A stretch of 25,173 nt of DNA from an uncultured Collinsella sp. (GTDB taxonomy: Bacteria; Actinomycetota; Coriobacteriia; Coriobacteriales; Coriobacteriaceae), in the NCBI GenBank assembly GCA_900549215.1, contig URNJ01000005.1, forward strand, positions 1 to 25,173. Reading direction: 5' to 3'. This document shows positions 1 through 9,239 of this stretch, in pieces. The position numbers were made by a program, and so were the translations under genes. Under the pieces are notes generated by a model. That model searched no databases. It worked only from the letters and a program-made list of their open reading frames with translations, and was not told the DNA's origin. The first letter of the stretch is position 1; every line of letters starts with the position of its first letter.

Positions 1-1
1 G

Positions 2-640
2 GCCGGCGCCTTGCTTTCCGATGTCGCCGCGGCGGCAGCCGAGGCCGGTCTCACCGGCATGGAGCCCATCTCGGGCATCCCCGGATCGGTCGGCGGCGCC
101 TGCTACATGAACGCCGGCGCCTACGGTGCCTGCATGGCAGACGTGCTGGAGTCTGTGCGCGTCTACAAGCCCGCCCGCATGCTCGACGACGGCACCCGCG
201 GCAGCGGCAACATCATCGAGTTCGATGTCGATGAGCTCAACCTGGGCTATCGCAAGAGTCGCATCGCCGACGACGGCTTTATCGTTCTTTCTGCCACCTT
301 CAACCTCGCACCGGGCAACGCCGCGATGATCAAGGCCGACATGGACGACTACCGCCAGCGCCGCGAGGACAAGCAGCCGCTCGACATGCCGAGTGCCGGC
401 TCCACCTTCAAGCGCCCCGAGGGTTACTTTGCCGGCAAGCTCATCATGGATGCCGGCCTGCGAGGACACGCCGTTGGCGGCGCGCAGGTGAGCGAGAAGC
501 ACTGCGGCTTTATCGTCAACGCCGACCACGCCACCGCCGCCGACGTCGACGAACTCATCCGCCACATCCAAACAACCGTCAAAGACCAATTCAACGTAGA
601 CCTAGAACCCGAAGTCCACCGAGTAGGCGAATTTTTATAA
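2..640 (+). CDS. murB: UDP-N-acetylenolpyruvoylglucosamine reductase (MurB), 5'-truncated by window edge
   Basis: MurB is the cytosolic FAD enzyme that reduces UDP-GlcNAc-enolpyruvate to UDP-MurNAc with NADPH, the second committed step of peptidoglycan precursor synthesis. The frame is open to the first base, so the N-terminal FAD-binding part lies outside the window; a TTG at position 11 is internal, not a start. Visible motifs are the FAD-domain signature GIPGSVGGACYMNAGAYG, the YRKSR segment, AGSTFKRP, whose Ser is the expected proton donor, GGAQVSEKHCGFIVN, and the C-terminal LEPEV with the expected catalytic Glu. The YRKSR and GSTFKRP form resembles the shorter type II MurB of Gram-positives. 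The gene ends just before a strong terminator hairpin and converges on the hydrolase gene to the right. Identification is firm; only the N-terminus is unseen. Confidence 0.96.
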   Translation, partial: AGALLSDVAAAAAEAGLTGMEPISGIPGSVGGACYMNAGAYGACMADVLESVRVYKPARMLDDGTRGSGNIIEFDVDELNLGYRKSRIADDGFIVLSATFNLAPGNAAMIKADMDDYRQRREDKQPLDMPSAGSTFKRPEGYFAGKLIMDAGLRGHAVGGAQVSEKHCGFIVNADHATAADVDELIRHIQTTVKDQFNVDLEPEVHRVGEFL

Positions 641-643
641 AAA

Positions 644-665
644 GAAGGCCCCGAAAGGGGCCTTC
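644..665 (+). terminator. Terminator hairpin after murB
   Basis: GAAGGCCCC and GGGGCCTTC form a perfect 9-bp stem around a GAAA tetraloop, starting 3 nt after the murB stop. The tail on the plus strand is only moderately T-rich (ACCATATTTATT). It may also serve the converging gene. Confidence 0.8.
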
Positions 666-717
666 ACCATATTTATTCAGACAACCCAGTCCGGTGTGTC
701 ACGCCTTGGACCCGGAA

Positions 718-851
718 GGTCCGGGGCTGGGGGGGCGAGGCATAAGGTTGGTCGCGAGTTCCGCACGCAAAGAAGGCCACTTAATGTGGCCTTCGTCTTG
801 CGCAGGACTGTAGAGCAGGCAACCTTATGCCTCGCCCCCCAGCCCCGGACC
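718..851. repeat. Structured core-and-arms element, copy 1
   Basis: A 69-nt core (751-819) is shared almost unchanged with 18569-18637 and 23346-23414. It begins with CGCGAGTTCCGCACG and ends with CAGGACTGTAGAGCAGG. Inside it GAAGGCCAC-TTAAT-GTGGCCTTC (772-794) forms a 9-bp hairpin, extended outward by CGCAA/TTGCG. The core is enclosed by inverted arms at 718-750 and 820-851 that pair over 32 bp with a single extra G on the left. The arm sequence differs from that of copy 2. The right arm ends 19 nt past the stop codon of the minus-strand hydrolase gene. It could be a 3'-UTR RNA, a bidirectional termination structure or a small non-autonomous element; I do not recognise the family. Confidence 0.85.
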
Positions 852-870
852 AACTTGCTTCAAACCGCAG

Positions 871-2064
871 CTACGACAGCGCAATACCGCCGAGCCAGCC
901 CCAACGCACGCCAGAGCCAGTGCCGTAGAAGCTAATAAACGAATCAAGCGACTTAGACGTAATGGCGCCCTCATTGCTCATGACGATGCCGCCGCCAACG
1001 TAGATACCCACATGACCGTAGATAAGGCCCGGAGCACCCGTGCCGCTATGCGATGAGTCGGCCACGATCATGCCCACCTGCAGCGCCGAGCGATCGGAGC
1101 TATAGCACCATGCGTTAAACATATCGCACGCGTTACCGCCAAAGTAGCCAACGCCGGCGTTACGGAAGACATTGGTAACCCACGCCGCGCACCAGTTCTG
1201 ACCCGGCGAAGGCGTGGAGTAGCACGCGTTGACGACGGCCTGCTGTTTGCCCGAGCCGGCATTCTGTTGCGGGGTTCCGGGCGCATACGATCCGCCACCC
1301 GAGTAGGAATTGTTCTTGTTCGCGGCGGCCGCGGCAGCGGCGGCGGCCTTCTTGGCAGCCTCCTCGGCCTGGGCGGCAGCGAGGATCTCGGAATCGCGCT
1401 GAGCCATGAGCTCCTTGACGTCGTCGGAAAGACCGTTCAGCACGGTCTGGACCTCTTGCTGTTTGGCCTGCATATCCTGCATCTGAGCCGTCTGCTGGTC
1501 CTTGAGTTTCTCCAGGTCGGCCTTTTGTGCTTCGAGCTCGGTCTTCTGTGCGTCGAGCTCAGCCTGAATCGTCTGGATATCCTCGATGGCGTCGCGGTCG
1601 CTCTTGTTGATCTTCTCAACGTAATGCGCGTTGGCGACGAGTTCCTCAAACGAACCAGAGGCCAGCAGCAGCGACAGGATGTTCGTGCCGCCGGACTTGT
1701 AGCTGGCGGCCACGCGATCGGAAAGGTCGTTGCGCTTCTTCTTGAGCTCGGCCTTCTTTTCATCGATCTGGGCCTGCGTGTCGTCAATCTTGCCCTGGAC
1801 ATTCTCGATGTCGTTGAGGGTCTGGGCATTCTTGTTGGCCAGCGCCGCATACTCATTTGCGATGCTGTCGAGCTGGGCCTGAACCTCGTCGAGCTGGGCC
1901 TGGGCGGCATTCAGTTTATCGGTGGTTTCTTTGGAAGCCTCCGCCGCATGGGCGCGAGCGGGCAGGCCAAAAAGAACTGCCGCAGAAGCGGCGCCGAACA
2001 GGGCCTTGAGGGCAGTGCGGCGCGAGAGCTCCTGGGAAAGGATGGAATCGCTGTTTGGTGACAT
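871..2064 (-). CDS. Secreted coiled-coil peptidoglycan hydrolase with CHAP/NlpC-P60-type C-terminal domain
   Basis: A 397-aa exported protein likely to cut peptide cross-links or amide bonds in the cell wall. Residues 1-40 are a signal peptide with SRRTALK (Arg15-Arg16), a plausible Tat motif, a hydrophobic stretch and an AHA cleavage site near residue 40. Residues about 42-235 are a long heptad-rich coiled coil with Gln/Glu/Lys-rich repeats, as in PcsB-like hydrolases. An Ala-rich then Gly/Ser linker (about 235-275) leads to a papain-like domain with Cys292 in NWCAAWV and His351 in YGHVGIYV as likely catalytic pair. The start is supported by CGGAG about 7 nt upstream of the ATG. It is monocistronic, convergent with murB and divergent from galE. 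PcsB-type coiled coils usually regulate the enzyme through FtsEX; no FtsEX is visible here. CHAP versus NlpC/P60 assignment is uncertain. Confidence 0.85.
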   Translation of the reverse strand: MSPNSDSILSQELSRRTALKALFGAASAAVLFGLPARAHAAEASKETTDKLNAAQAQLDEVQAQLDSIANEYAALANKNAQTLNDIENVQGKIDDTQAQIDEKKAELKKKRNDLSDRVAASYKSGGTNILSLLLASGSFEELVANAHYVEKINKSDRDAIEDIQTIQAELDAQKTELEAQKADLEKLKDQQTAQMQDMQAKQQEVQTVLNGLSDDVKELMAQRDSEILAAAQAEEAAKKAAAAAAAAANKNNSYSGGGSYAPGTPQQNAGSGKQQAVVNACYSTPSPGQNWCAAWVTNVFRNAGVGYFGGNACDMFNAWCYSSDRSALQVGMIVADSSHSGTGAPGLIYGHVGIYVGGGIVMSNEGAITSKSLDSFISFYGTGSGVRWGWLGGIALS

Positions 2065-2265
2065 ATGTACTCCGTTACATGTTTATTTATATGTCGCTCA
2101 ACTCATACATATTAGCGTACATATGGCGCGTCCCAACGATTTCCACGAACGGCAGGAAACTACAAGGTCAGCGGCTCGTAAGCAAATGCCAAAGATCAGA
2201 TTATGCGTACGCAAGCTCTTCTATGAGTACGCTAGCACAATCCTCTGCTTTTCCTGCCGCGTACG
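2062..2265. promoter_or_regulatory. Shared intergenic region with short palindromes (GCGTAC cluster and split CATATGTAC repeat)
   Basis: CATATGTAC (2062-2070, overlapping the hydrolase start) and GTACATATG (2117-2125) form an inverted repeat 46 nt apart. GCGTAC or its complement appears at 2115-2120, within the palindrome TGCGTACGCA (2204-2213), at 2227-2232 and at 2259-2264. The region separates two divergent genes, so some of these may be operators. No known riboswitch motif was recognised. Confidence 0.3.
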
Positions 2266-2293
2266 TTCTTGGAACAACTGCCTGCGCTATACT
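2266..2293 (+). promoter_or_regulatory. Candidate sigma-70-type promoter of galE
   Basis: TTCTTG (2266-2271) and TATACT (2288-2293) are 16 nt apart. The -10 is close to consensus, the -35 is weak. It lies about 38 nt before the galE ATG, leaving a short leader with AGGAGA as ribosome-binding site. Confidence 0.5.
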
Positions 2294-2330
2294 CCCCTGA
2301 AGAAGTGTTCCTGATGCGATAGGAGACTAC

Positions 2331-3392
2331 ATGTCCAAAGCACTCGACCCCAAAGACACCTGCGTCCTCGTTACCGGTGGCGCCGGCTTTATCGGCTCGC
2401 ACACCGTCGTTCAGCTGCTCGAGGGTGGCTACCAGGTCGTCATCGTCGATGATCTCTCCAACTCCAGCGCCGTCGCCGTCGACCGCGTCAAGACCATCGT
2501 GGGCGACGAGGCCGCCAAGAACCTCACCTTCTACGAGGCCAACGTACTCGACCGCGATGCGATGAACAAGATCTTCGATACCCATCAGATCGACCGCGTC
2601 ATCCACTTTGCAGGCTTTAAGGCCGTCGGCGAGTCGGTGAGCAAGCCCGTCGAGTACTACCACAACAACATCGAGAACACCCTGGTGCTCATCGACGTCA
2701 TGCGCAACCATGGCTGCAAGTCCATCATCTTCTCGAGCTCCTCGACCGTCTACGGCGACCCGGACAACCCGCCCGTCACCGAGGAGGATCCTAAGAAGCC
2801 CGCAACCAACCCCTATGGTTGGACCAAGTGGATGATCGAGCAGATCCTTATGGACGTCCACACCGCCGACCCCGAGTGGGACGTCGTGCTGCTCCGTTAC
2901 TTCAACCCCATCGGCGCTCATCCGTCAGGCCTGATCGGCGAGGACCCCAACGGCATCCCCAACAACCTGGTGCCCTATGTCGCCCAGGTCGCCGTGGGCA
3001 AGCTCGAGGCCGTTCAGGTCTTTGGCAACGACTACCCCACCCCCGACGGCACCGGCGTGCGCGACTACATTCACGTGTGCGATCTGGCCTCTGGTCACGT
3101 TGCCGCCCTTAACTGGATGAACGGCAAGACCGGCGTCGAGATCTTTAACCTGGGCACCGGCACCGGCACCTCGGTACTCGAGGTCGTCGCCGCCTTCTCC
3201 AAGGCTTGTGGCAAGGAGCTGCCCTACGTGATCCGCGAGCGCCGCGCCGGCGACATCGCTGCCAACTGGTGCGATGCCTCCAAGGCCGAGCGCATGATGG
3301 GCTGGAAGGCCCAGTACGACATCGCGGACATGTGCCGCGATAGCTGGAACTGGCAGAGCCACAACCCCAACGGCTTCGCCGACGCCGAGTAG
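2331..3392 (+). CDS. galE: UDP-glucose 4-epimerase (GalE)
   Basis: A 353-aa cytosolic NAD-dependent short-chain dehydrogenase-type epimerase interconverting UDP-glucose and UDP-galactose, for galactose use and supply of UDP-galactose to surface polysaccharides. The N-terminal Rossmann motif TGGAGFIGS (from residue 15) binds NAD; SSSSTVYGD holds the catalytic Ser/Thr; Tyr162 and Lys166 in NPYGWTKW form the YxxxK pair; RYFNPIGAHPSG is the usual substrate-loop motif. Length and motif order are typical of full-length GalE. The ATG is preceded by AGGAGA at good spacing. It is followed by its own terminator, so it is probably monocistronic, although it sits beside the maltodextrin genes. Other nucleotide-sugar epimerases are possible but the fit to GalE is close. 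Confidence 0.95.
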   Translation: MSKALDPKDTCVLVTGGAGFIGSHTVVQLLEGGYQVVIVDDLSNSSAVAVDRVKTIVGDEAAKNLTFYEANVLDRDAMNKIFDTHQIDRVIHFAGFKAVGESVSKPVEYYHNNIENTLVLIDVMRNHGCKSIIFSSSSTVYGDPDNPPVTEEDPKKPATNPYGWTKWMIEQILMDVHTADPEWDVVLLRYFNPIGAHPSGLIGEDPNGIPNNLVPYVAQVAVGKLEAVQVFGNDYPTPDGTGVRDYIHVCDLASGHVAALNWMNGKTGVEIFNLGTGTGTSVLEVVAAFSKACGKELPYVIRERRAGDIAANWCDASKAERMMGWKAQYDIADMCRDSWNWQSHNPNGFADAE

Positions 3393-3414
3393 CAAAAACC
3401 TACATACCGCTCTT

Positions 3415-3448
3415 GCCCCGATCTCACGTTGTGAGGTCGGGGCTTTTT
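3415..3448 (+). terminator. Rho-independent terminator of galE
   Basis: GCCCCGATCTCAC and GTGAGGTCGGGGC form a 13-bp stem with one G-U pair and a GTT loop, followed by TTTTT. A classic intrinsic terminator 22 nt after the stop. Confidence 0.93.
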
Positions 3449-3497
3449 CATGGCATGTAACCATTCGCCGAAAATCGACCAACTTTTTTATCTTGCC

Positions 3498-3527
3498 TGT
3501 ACATGTTTAAACAACATGTTTTACAAT
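3498..3527 (+). promoter_or_regulatory. malQ promoter with TTGTTTAAACAA-like operator in the spacer
   Basis: TGTACA (3498-3503) and TACAAT (3522-3527) form a promoter with an 18-nt spacer. ATGTTTAAACAA (3503-3514) lies in the spacer and matches the palindrome seen at four other places near gntR, the binding protein and the PTS gene. Its position fits repression by steric block of RNA polymerase. The -10 looks good; the regulator assignment is inference. Confidence 0.6.
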
Positions 3528-3612
3528 AGGCGTATCGAATCAGAACATCGGAGGCGGACTGCACACCCATCGGCAGGCCGACCCCACAACAAGAAGGTTG
3601 GTGAGCGCATTC

Positions 3613-5118
3613 ATGGAGCGTGCAAGCGGCGTCCTCATGCCCGTCTCATCTCTGCCCGGACCATACGGAATCGGCGGCTTTGGCTGGAATGCCTACGACT
3701 TCGTCGATTTTCTCGCCTCGTGCAAACAACATTACTGGCAGATTCTGCCCCTTACGACGACCAGCTATGGCGATTCGCCCTATCAGTCGTTCTCGGCCCG
3801 CGCAGGCAACCCCAACTTTATCGACTTTGCCGAGCTTATCGAGGCAGGGTATCTGGAACAGCGCGATATCGATGGCGTGTACCTGGGTTCTGACCCCAGT
3901 AACGTCGACTACGGTGCTATCTTTGGCGGCCGCCGTCAGATTCTCGACCGCGCCGCCGAGCGCTTTGCTGCCGACAAGCCGGGCGATTTCGATGACTTTA
4001 TCCAGGCCAACGAGGACTGGCTCATCCCCTACTGTGAGTTCATGACCGTCAAAGAGGAGTGCGGTCTCAAGGCGTTTTGGGAGTGGCCCGCGGAGCTCCG
4101 CACCCGCGGCGAGGCTTCCGCCAAGGTCTGCGCCGACCATCCGGCGCGTATGCTCTACCACCAGATGACGCAGTACTTCTTCGATCGCCAGTGGAGCCGC
4201 CTCAAGGCCTATGCCAACGAGCGCGACATTCTCATCATCGGCGACCTGCCCATCTATGTCTCGCGTGACTCCGTCGAGATGTGGGCGACGCCTGAGCTCT
4301 TTAAGATCGACGCCGCCGGCAATCCCGTGAGCGTCGCCGGCACGCCGCCCGACCAGTTCTCGGCCACCGGCCAGTACTGGGGCAACCCCATCTACGACTG
4401 GGACGCCATGGAGTCCGACAGCTTCTCCTGGTGGGAGGGCCGCATTCGCGCCGCCCTCGACATGTACGACGTCATCCGCCTGGATCACTTCCGCGGCTTC
4501 GAAGCCTATTGGGAGGTGCCGTTCTCCTCGCCCGATTCGTCCTACGGTTCATGGACGCAGGGTCCCGGCCTCAAGTTCTTCAAGACGCTCGAGGAAAAGC
4601 TCGGTACGCTGCCCATCATCGCCGAGGACCTGGGCTTCCTCACCCCCGGCGTCATCGACATGCGCGACAACTCGGGCTTCCCCGGCATGAAGATCCTGCA
4701 GTTTGCCTTTGAGGGCACCAACTCGTACTACCTGCCGCATAACTACATCGCCAACACCGTCGCCTATGTGGGCACCCACGACAACGAGACGGCGCGCGGT
4801 TGGTTTGAGGGAACGGCCACCCCGCGTCAGCGCGAGCAGGCAGCCCTGTACACCCATCAGCAGGCCGGCGAACCCATGGCAGATGCACTCAATCGCACCA
4901 TCGCCGCCAGCGTGAGCGACACGTGCATCTACACCATGCAGGACCTGCTCAACTTGGGCAACGAGGCGCGCATCAACACCCCTGCCACGCTGGGCGGCAA
5001 CTGGACCTGGCGCATGCTCGACGGCGCCATCACCCGCGAGCTCGAGCACAAACTCACCGACTGGACCGAGACCTACTTCCGCATCCCGTCGGAAGCCGAA
5101 ATCGAGCTTCCTCAATAG
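3613..5118 (+). CDS. malQ: 4-alpha-glucanotransferase (amylomaltase, GH77)
   Basis: A 501-aa cytosolic enzyme that moves glucan segments between maltodextrins, releasing glucose and building longer chains for phosphorylase. The GH77 pattern is complete: ASGVLMPVSSLPGPYGIG at the N-terminus, GDSPYQSFSARAGNP, PPDQFSATGQYWGNP, the nucleophile Asp291 in RLDHFRGF, acid/base Glu338 in AEDLGF and Asp390 in GTHDNET. I chose the ATG at 3613 because GGTGAG sits 7 nt upstream and the protein then begins as the family does; TTG 3598 and GTG 3601 are in frame but less likely. It is followed by glgP after a hairpin, so the two may be partly co-transcribed. A candidate GntR operator lies in its promoter. 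Confidence 0.95.
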   Translation: MERASGVLMPVSSLPGPYGIGGFGWNAYDFVDFLASCKQHYWQILPLTTTSYGDSPYQSFSARAGNPNFIDFAELIEAGYLEQRDIDGVYLGSDPSNVDYGAIFGGRRQILDRAAERFAADKPGDFDDFIQANEDWLIPYCEFMTVKEECGLKAFWEWPAELRTRGEASAKVCADHPARMLYHQMTQYFFDRQWSRLKAYANERDILIIGDLPIYVSRDSVEMWATPELFKIDAAGNPVSVAGTPPDQFSATGQYWGNPIYDWDAMESDSFSWWEGRIRAALDMYDVIRLDHFRGFEAYWEVPFSSPDSSYGSWTQGPGLKFFKTLEEKLGTLPIIAEDLGFLTPGVIDMRDNSGFPGMKILQFAFEGTNSYYLPHNYIANTVAYVGTHDNETARGWFEGTATPRQREQAALYTHQQAGEPMADALNRTIAASVSDTCIYTMQDLLNLGNEARINTPATLGGNWTWRMLDGAITRELEHKLTDWTETYFRIPSEAEIELPQ

Positions 5119-5166
5119 GAGCTACCGCGCCCGACCCCTCCCCACCGTGCGGACGCGCTTGCTTTT

Positions 5167-5206
5167 CCCGCGCGAGGCCACCCCAATCCCCTCGCGCGGG
5201 CTTCTT
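5167..5206 (+). terminator. Hairpin between malQ and glgP
   Basis: CCCGCGCGAGG (5167-5177) and CCTCGCGCGGG (5190-5200) make a perfect 11-bp GC-rich stem, followed by CTTCTT. The weak T-run suggests a leaky terminator or processing hairpin that could reduce glgP expression relative to malQ. No clear separate promoter for glgP was seen. Confidence 0.6.
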
Positions 5207-5246
5207 ATGAATTGCAGACATGAAACAACCCATCACAGGAGAAAAC

Positions 5247-7514
<2,268 letters not shown>

Positions 7515-7540
7515 TTTCGCTTCCCTTACCCATCCTCTTG

Positions 7541-7576
7541 AGAAACGGAGTCGTGGCAACACGACTCCGTTTCTTG
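7541..7576 (+). terminator. Terminator of glgP
   Basis: AGAAACGGAGTCGTG and CACGACTCCGTTTCT form a perfect 15-bp stem capped by a GCAA tetraloop, with a T-rich 3' side. It starts 26 nt after the glgP stop. Confidence 0.9.
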
Positions 7577-7615
7577 TGCCCGCACGTTACCCTGTGACCC
7601 GACTCGGCCAAACAA

Positions 7616-7831
7616 TCTCGATCTATAACAACTACTCGGTAAAAACGGTCCCAGCTGTTACAGATTGAGACATACCGGCCCCTTCCCTTGGGTTTATCTC
7701 AATCTGTAACATCTAGCAGCTGAAATTCACCTTTGGTGTTACAGATTTAGATGAAATGGTTAGCTCAGCGGAACCGTCTCGATCTGTAACATCTAACGTC
7801 CGAAATCGGCCCTACCCGTTACAGATCGAGA
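7616..7831. repeat. Six alternating copies of a 15-bp motif at 40-bp period (three ~80-bp units)
   Basis: The motif TCTCgATCTGTAACA and its complement alternate at 7616-7630 (left), 7656-7670 (right), 7697-7711 (left), 7737-7751 (right), 7777-7791 (left) and 7817-7831 (right). Start-to-start distances are 40, 41, 40, 40 and 40 nt, with 25-26 nt spacers. The left-to-right spacers share a weak pattern (CTA, then AAA, then CC), so the array is best seen as three tandem imperfect units of about 80 bp, each a 15-bp inverted repeat with a 25-nt loop. It lies between the converging glgP and ABC-operon ends, so it is not an obvious promoter. This and the two terminators account for the whole 457-nt gene-free stretch. 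Confidence 0.85.
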
Positions 7832-7864
7832 CAAACGACCGGTCAGACAATCCCAACACAAAGA

Positions 7865-7903
7865 AAGGCTCCCCTCTCGCCCAGTGGACGGGAGGGGAGC
7901 CTT
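7865..7903 (-). terminator. Terminator of the ABC transporter operon
   Basis: AAGGCTCCCCTC and GAGGGGAGCCTT form a perfect 12-bp stem that can extend inward with G-U pairs. Read on the minus strand it is followed by the T-rich CCTTTCTTTGTG. It sits about 70 nt beyond the ATPase stop codon. Confidence 0.85.
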
Positions 7904-7971
7904 ATATGTGACCGCGGCAAAAGGATGGCAATACCGCAGTCGCCCAAAGGGAGGGCCTGGATGCACCGGGC

Positions 7972-9171
7972 CTAGATAAGGTTCTTACCAGAGACCTTAT
8001 CGAAGAGATGGGTCGCGTTCTTCTCGAACTTGAACCAGATGGTGTCGCCAGCCTTGAGCGCGCCCTTGGCCTCGAGGTCGACGACGGGGATAATCAGGAC
8101 GAACTGGCCGTCGGGAGCGGTCACGTGGACATGCTCGGTCGAGCCCATGAGCTCGGTCACCTCGACGGTACCCTGGAGCGCACCCTCCTCGTCCTTGTCG
8201 GCAAGCAAAATCTGCTCGGGGCGCACGCCGGCCGTGATCTCCTTCACGTCGCCGCCGTCCCAGTTGAGAGCAAGCTGAGCGCAGGTCTCGGGGGCGAGCG
8301 CCACGTTCATATCCTCGGTCTTGACGGTAAAGCCGTTGCCCGAGCGCACCAGCTGGGCATCGAAGAAGTTCATCTGCGGCACGCCGATGAAGCCGGCGAC
8401 GAAGATGTTTGCGGGATGGTTGAAGACCTCCTGCGGGGTGGCGATCTGCTGGACAACACCATCCTTCATGACCACGATGCGGTCTCCAAGGGTCATGGCC
8501 TCGGTCTGGTCGTGGGTGACGTAGATGAACGTGCCCTTGATCTCATGGCGCAGCTTGATGAGCTCGGCACGCATCTGGTTACGCAGCTTGGCGTCCAGGT
8601 TGGACAGCGGCTCGTCCATCAGGAAGACCTTAGGATCACGCACGATGGCGCGGCCGATGGCGACGCGCTGACGCTGACCGCCGGAGAGCGCCTTGGGCTT
8701 ACGGTCGAGATACTCGGTGATACCCAAGATCTCGGCAGCGGAGCGAACCTTGCGGTCGATCTCGTCTTTGGGGACCTTCTTGAGCTCAAGCGTAAACGCC
8801 ATGTTCTCGTACACCGTCATATTGGGGTACAGAGCATAGCTCTGGAACACCATGGCGATGTCGCGGTCCTTGGGCGCCACGTCGTTGACGCGCTTGCCGT
8901 CGATGAGCACGTCGCCCGAGGTAATGTCCTCCAGGCCGGCGACCATGCGCATCGTCGTGGACTTACCGCAGCCAGAGGGGCCAACGAGGACGATGAATTC
9001 CTGGTCGTGAACGGTGAGGTTGAAGTCCTCTACAGCGAGCACACCGTCCTCGGTAACCTTGAGGTTGTGCTTCTTCTCCTCGGTCTTCTTCTTTTTGCCA
9101 AAGAAGCCCTTCTTTTTCGACTCGTTGTTGGGATACACCTTCTGAACATGTTTGAGAACGATCTCGGCCAT
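7972..9171 (-). CDS. MsmX/UgpC/MalK-type carbohydrate ABC transporter ATPase
   Basis: A 399-aa cytoplasmic ATPase that energises the sugar permeases encoded just upstream. Walker A GPSGCGKST (residues 64-72), signature LSGGQRQ (from residue 162), Walker B VFLMDEPLSNLD and a C-terminal TOBE-type regulatory region (about 240-399) give the CUT1 subfamily architecture. Odd feature: between the first strand (residues 1-14) and the usual second strand there is a Lys-rich insertion of about 28 residues containing KKKGFFGKKKKTEEKK, which pushes Walker A about 25 residues later than in MalK. The start has AAAGG upstream. It is the last gene of the operon, 68 nt after the MalG-like gene, and is followed by a terminator. 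Such ATPases can serve several sugar importers, so it may not be specific to this one. Confidence 0.92.
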   Translation of the reverse strand: MAEIVLKHVQKVYPNNESKKKGFFGKKKKTEEKKHNLKVTEDGVLAVEDFNLTVHDQEFIVLVGPSGCGKSTTMRMVAGLEDITSGDVLIDGKRVNDVAPKDRDIAMVFQSYALYPNMTVYENMAFTLELKKVPKDEIDRKVRSAAEILGITEYLDRKPKALSGGQRQRVAIGRAIVRDPKVFLMDEPLSNLDAKLRNQMRAELIKLRHEIKGTFIYVTHDQTEAMTLGDRIVVMKDGVVQQIATPQEVFNHPANIFVAGFIGVPQMNFFDAQLVRSGNGFTVKTEDMNVALAPETCAQLALNWDGGDVKEITAGVRPEQILLADKDEEGALQGTVEVTELMGSTEHVHVTAPDGQFVLIIPVVDLEAKGALKAGDTIWFKFEKNATHLFDKVSGKNLI

Positions 9172-9189
9172 GTCTTTACCTTTCGATAC

Positions 9190-9214
9190 GCGGCGCCGTG
9201 CTGGGTGGCGCCGC
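9190..9214 (-). other. Intercistronic hairpin between MalG-like permease and ATPase genes
   Basis: GCGGCGCC and GGCGCCGC form a perfect 8-bp stem with a 9-nt loop. There is no T-run in the direction of transcription, so it more likely stabilises or separates mRNA segments than terminates. Confidence 0.45.
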
Positions 9215-9239
9215 AGAAACTTGCAAAACAGTTACGGCA

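Noticed and set aside
718..851. Ordinary rho-independent terminator
   Set aside because: The arms exceed 30 bp, enclose a conserved 69-nt core and are not followed by a T-run; murB already has its own terminator at 644-665.
5220..5246. Upstream ATG as the start of glgP
   Set aside because: ATG 5247 has AGGAG at ideal spacing, and the extra nine residues have no family counterpart.
7616..7831. CRISPR array
   Set aside because: The repeats alternate in orientation, are only 15 bp and imperfect, spacers share partial similarity, and no cas genes are present.
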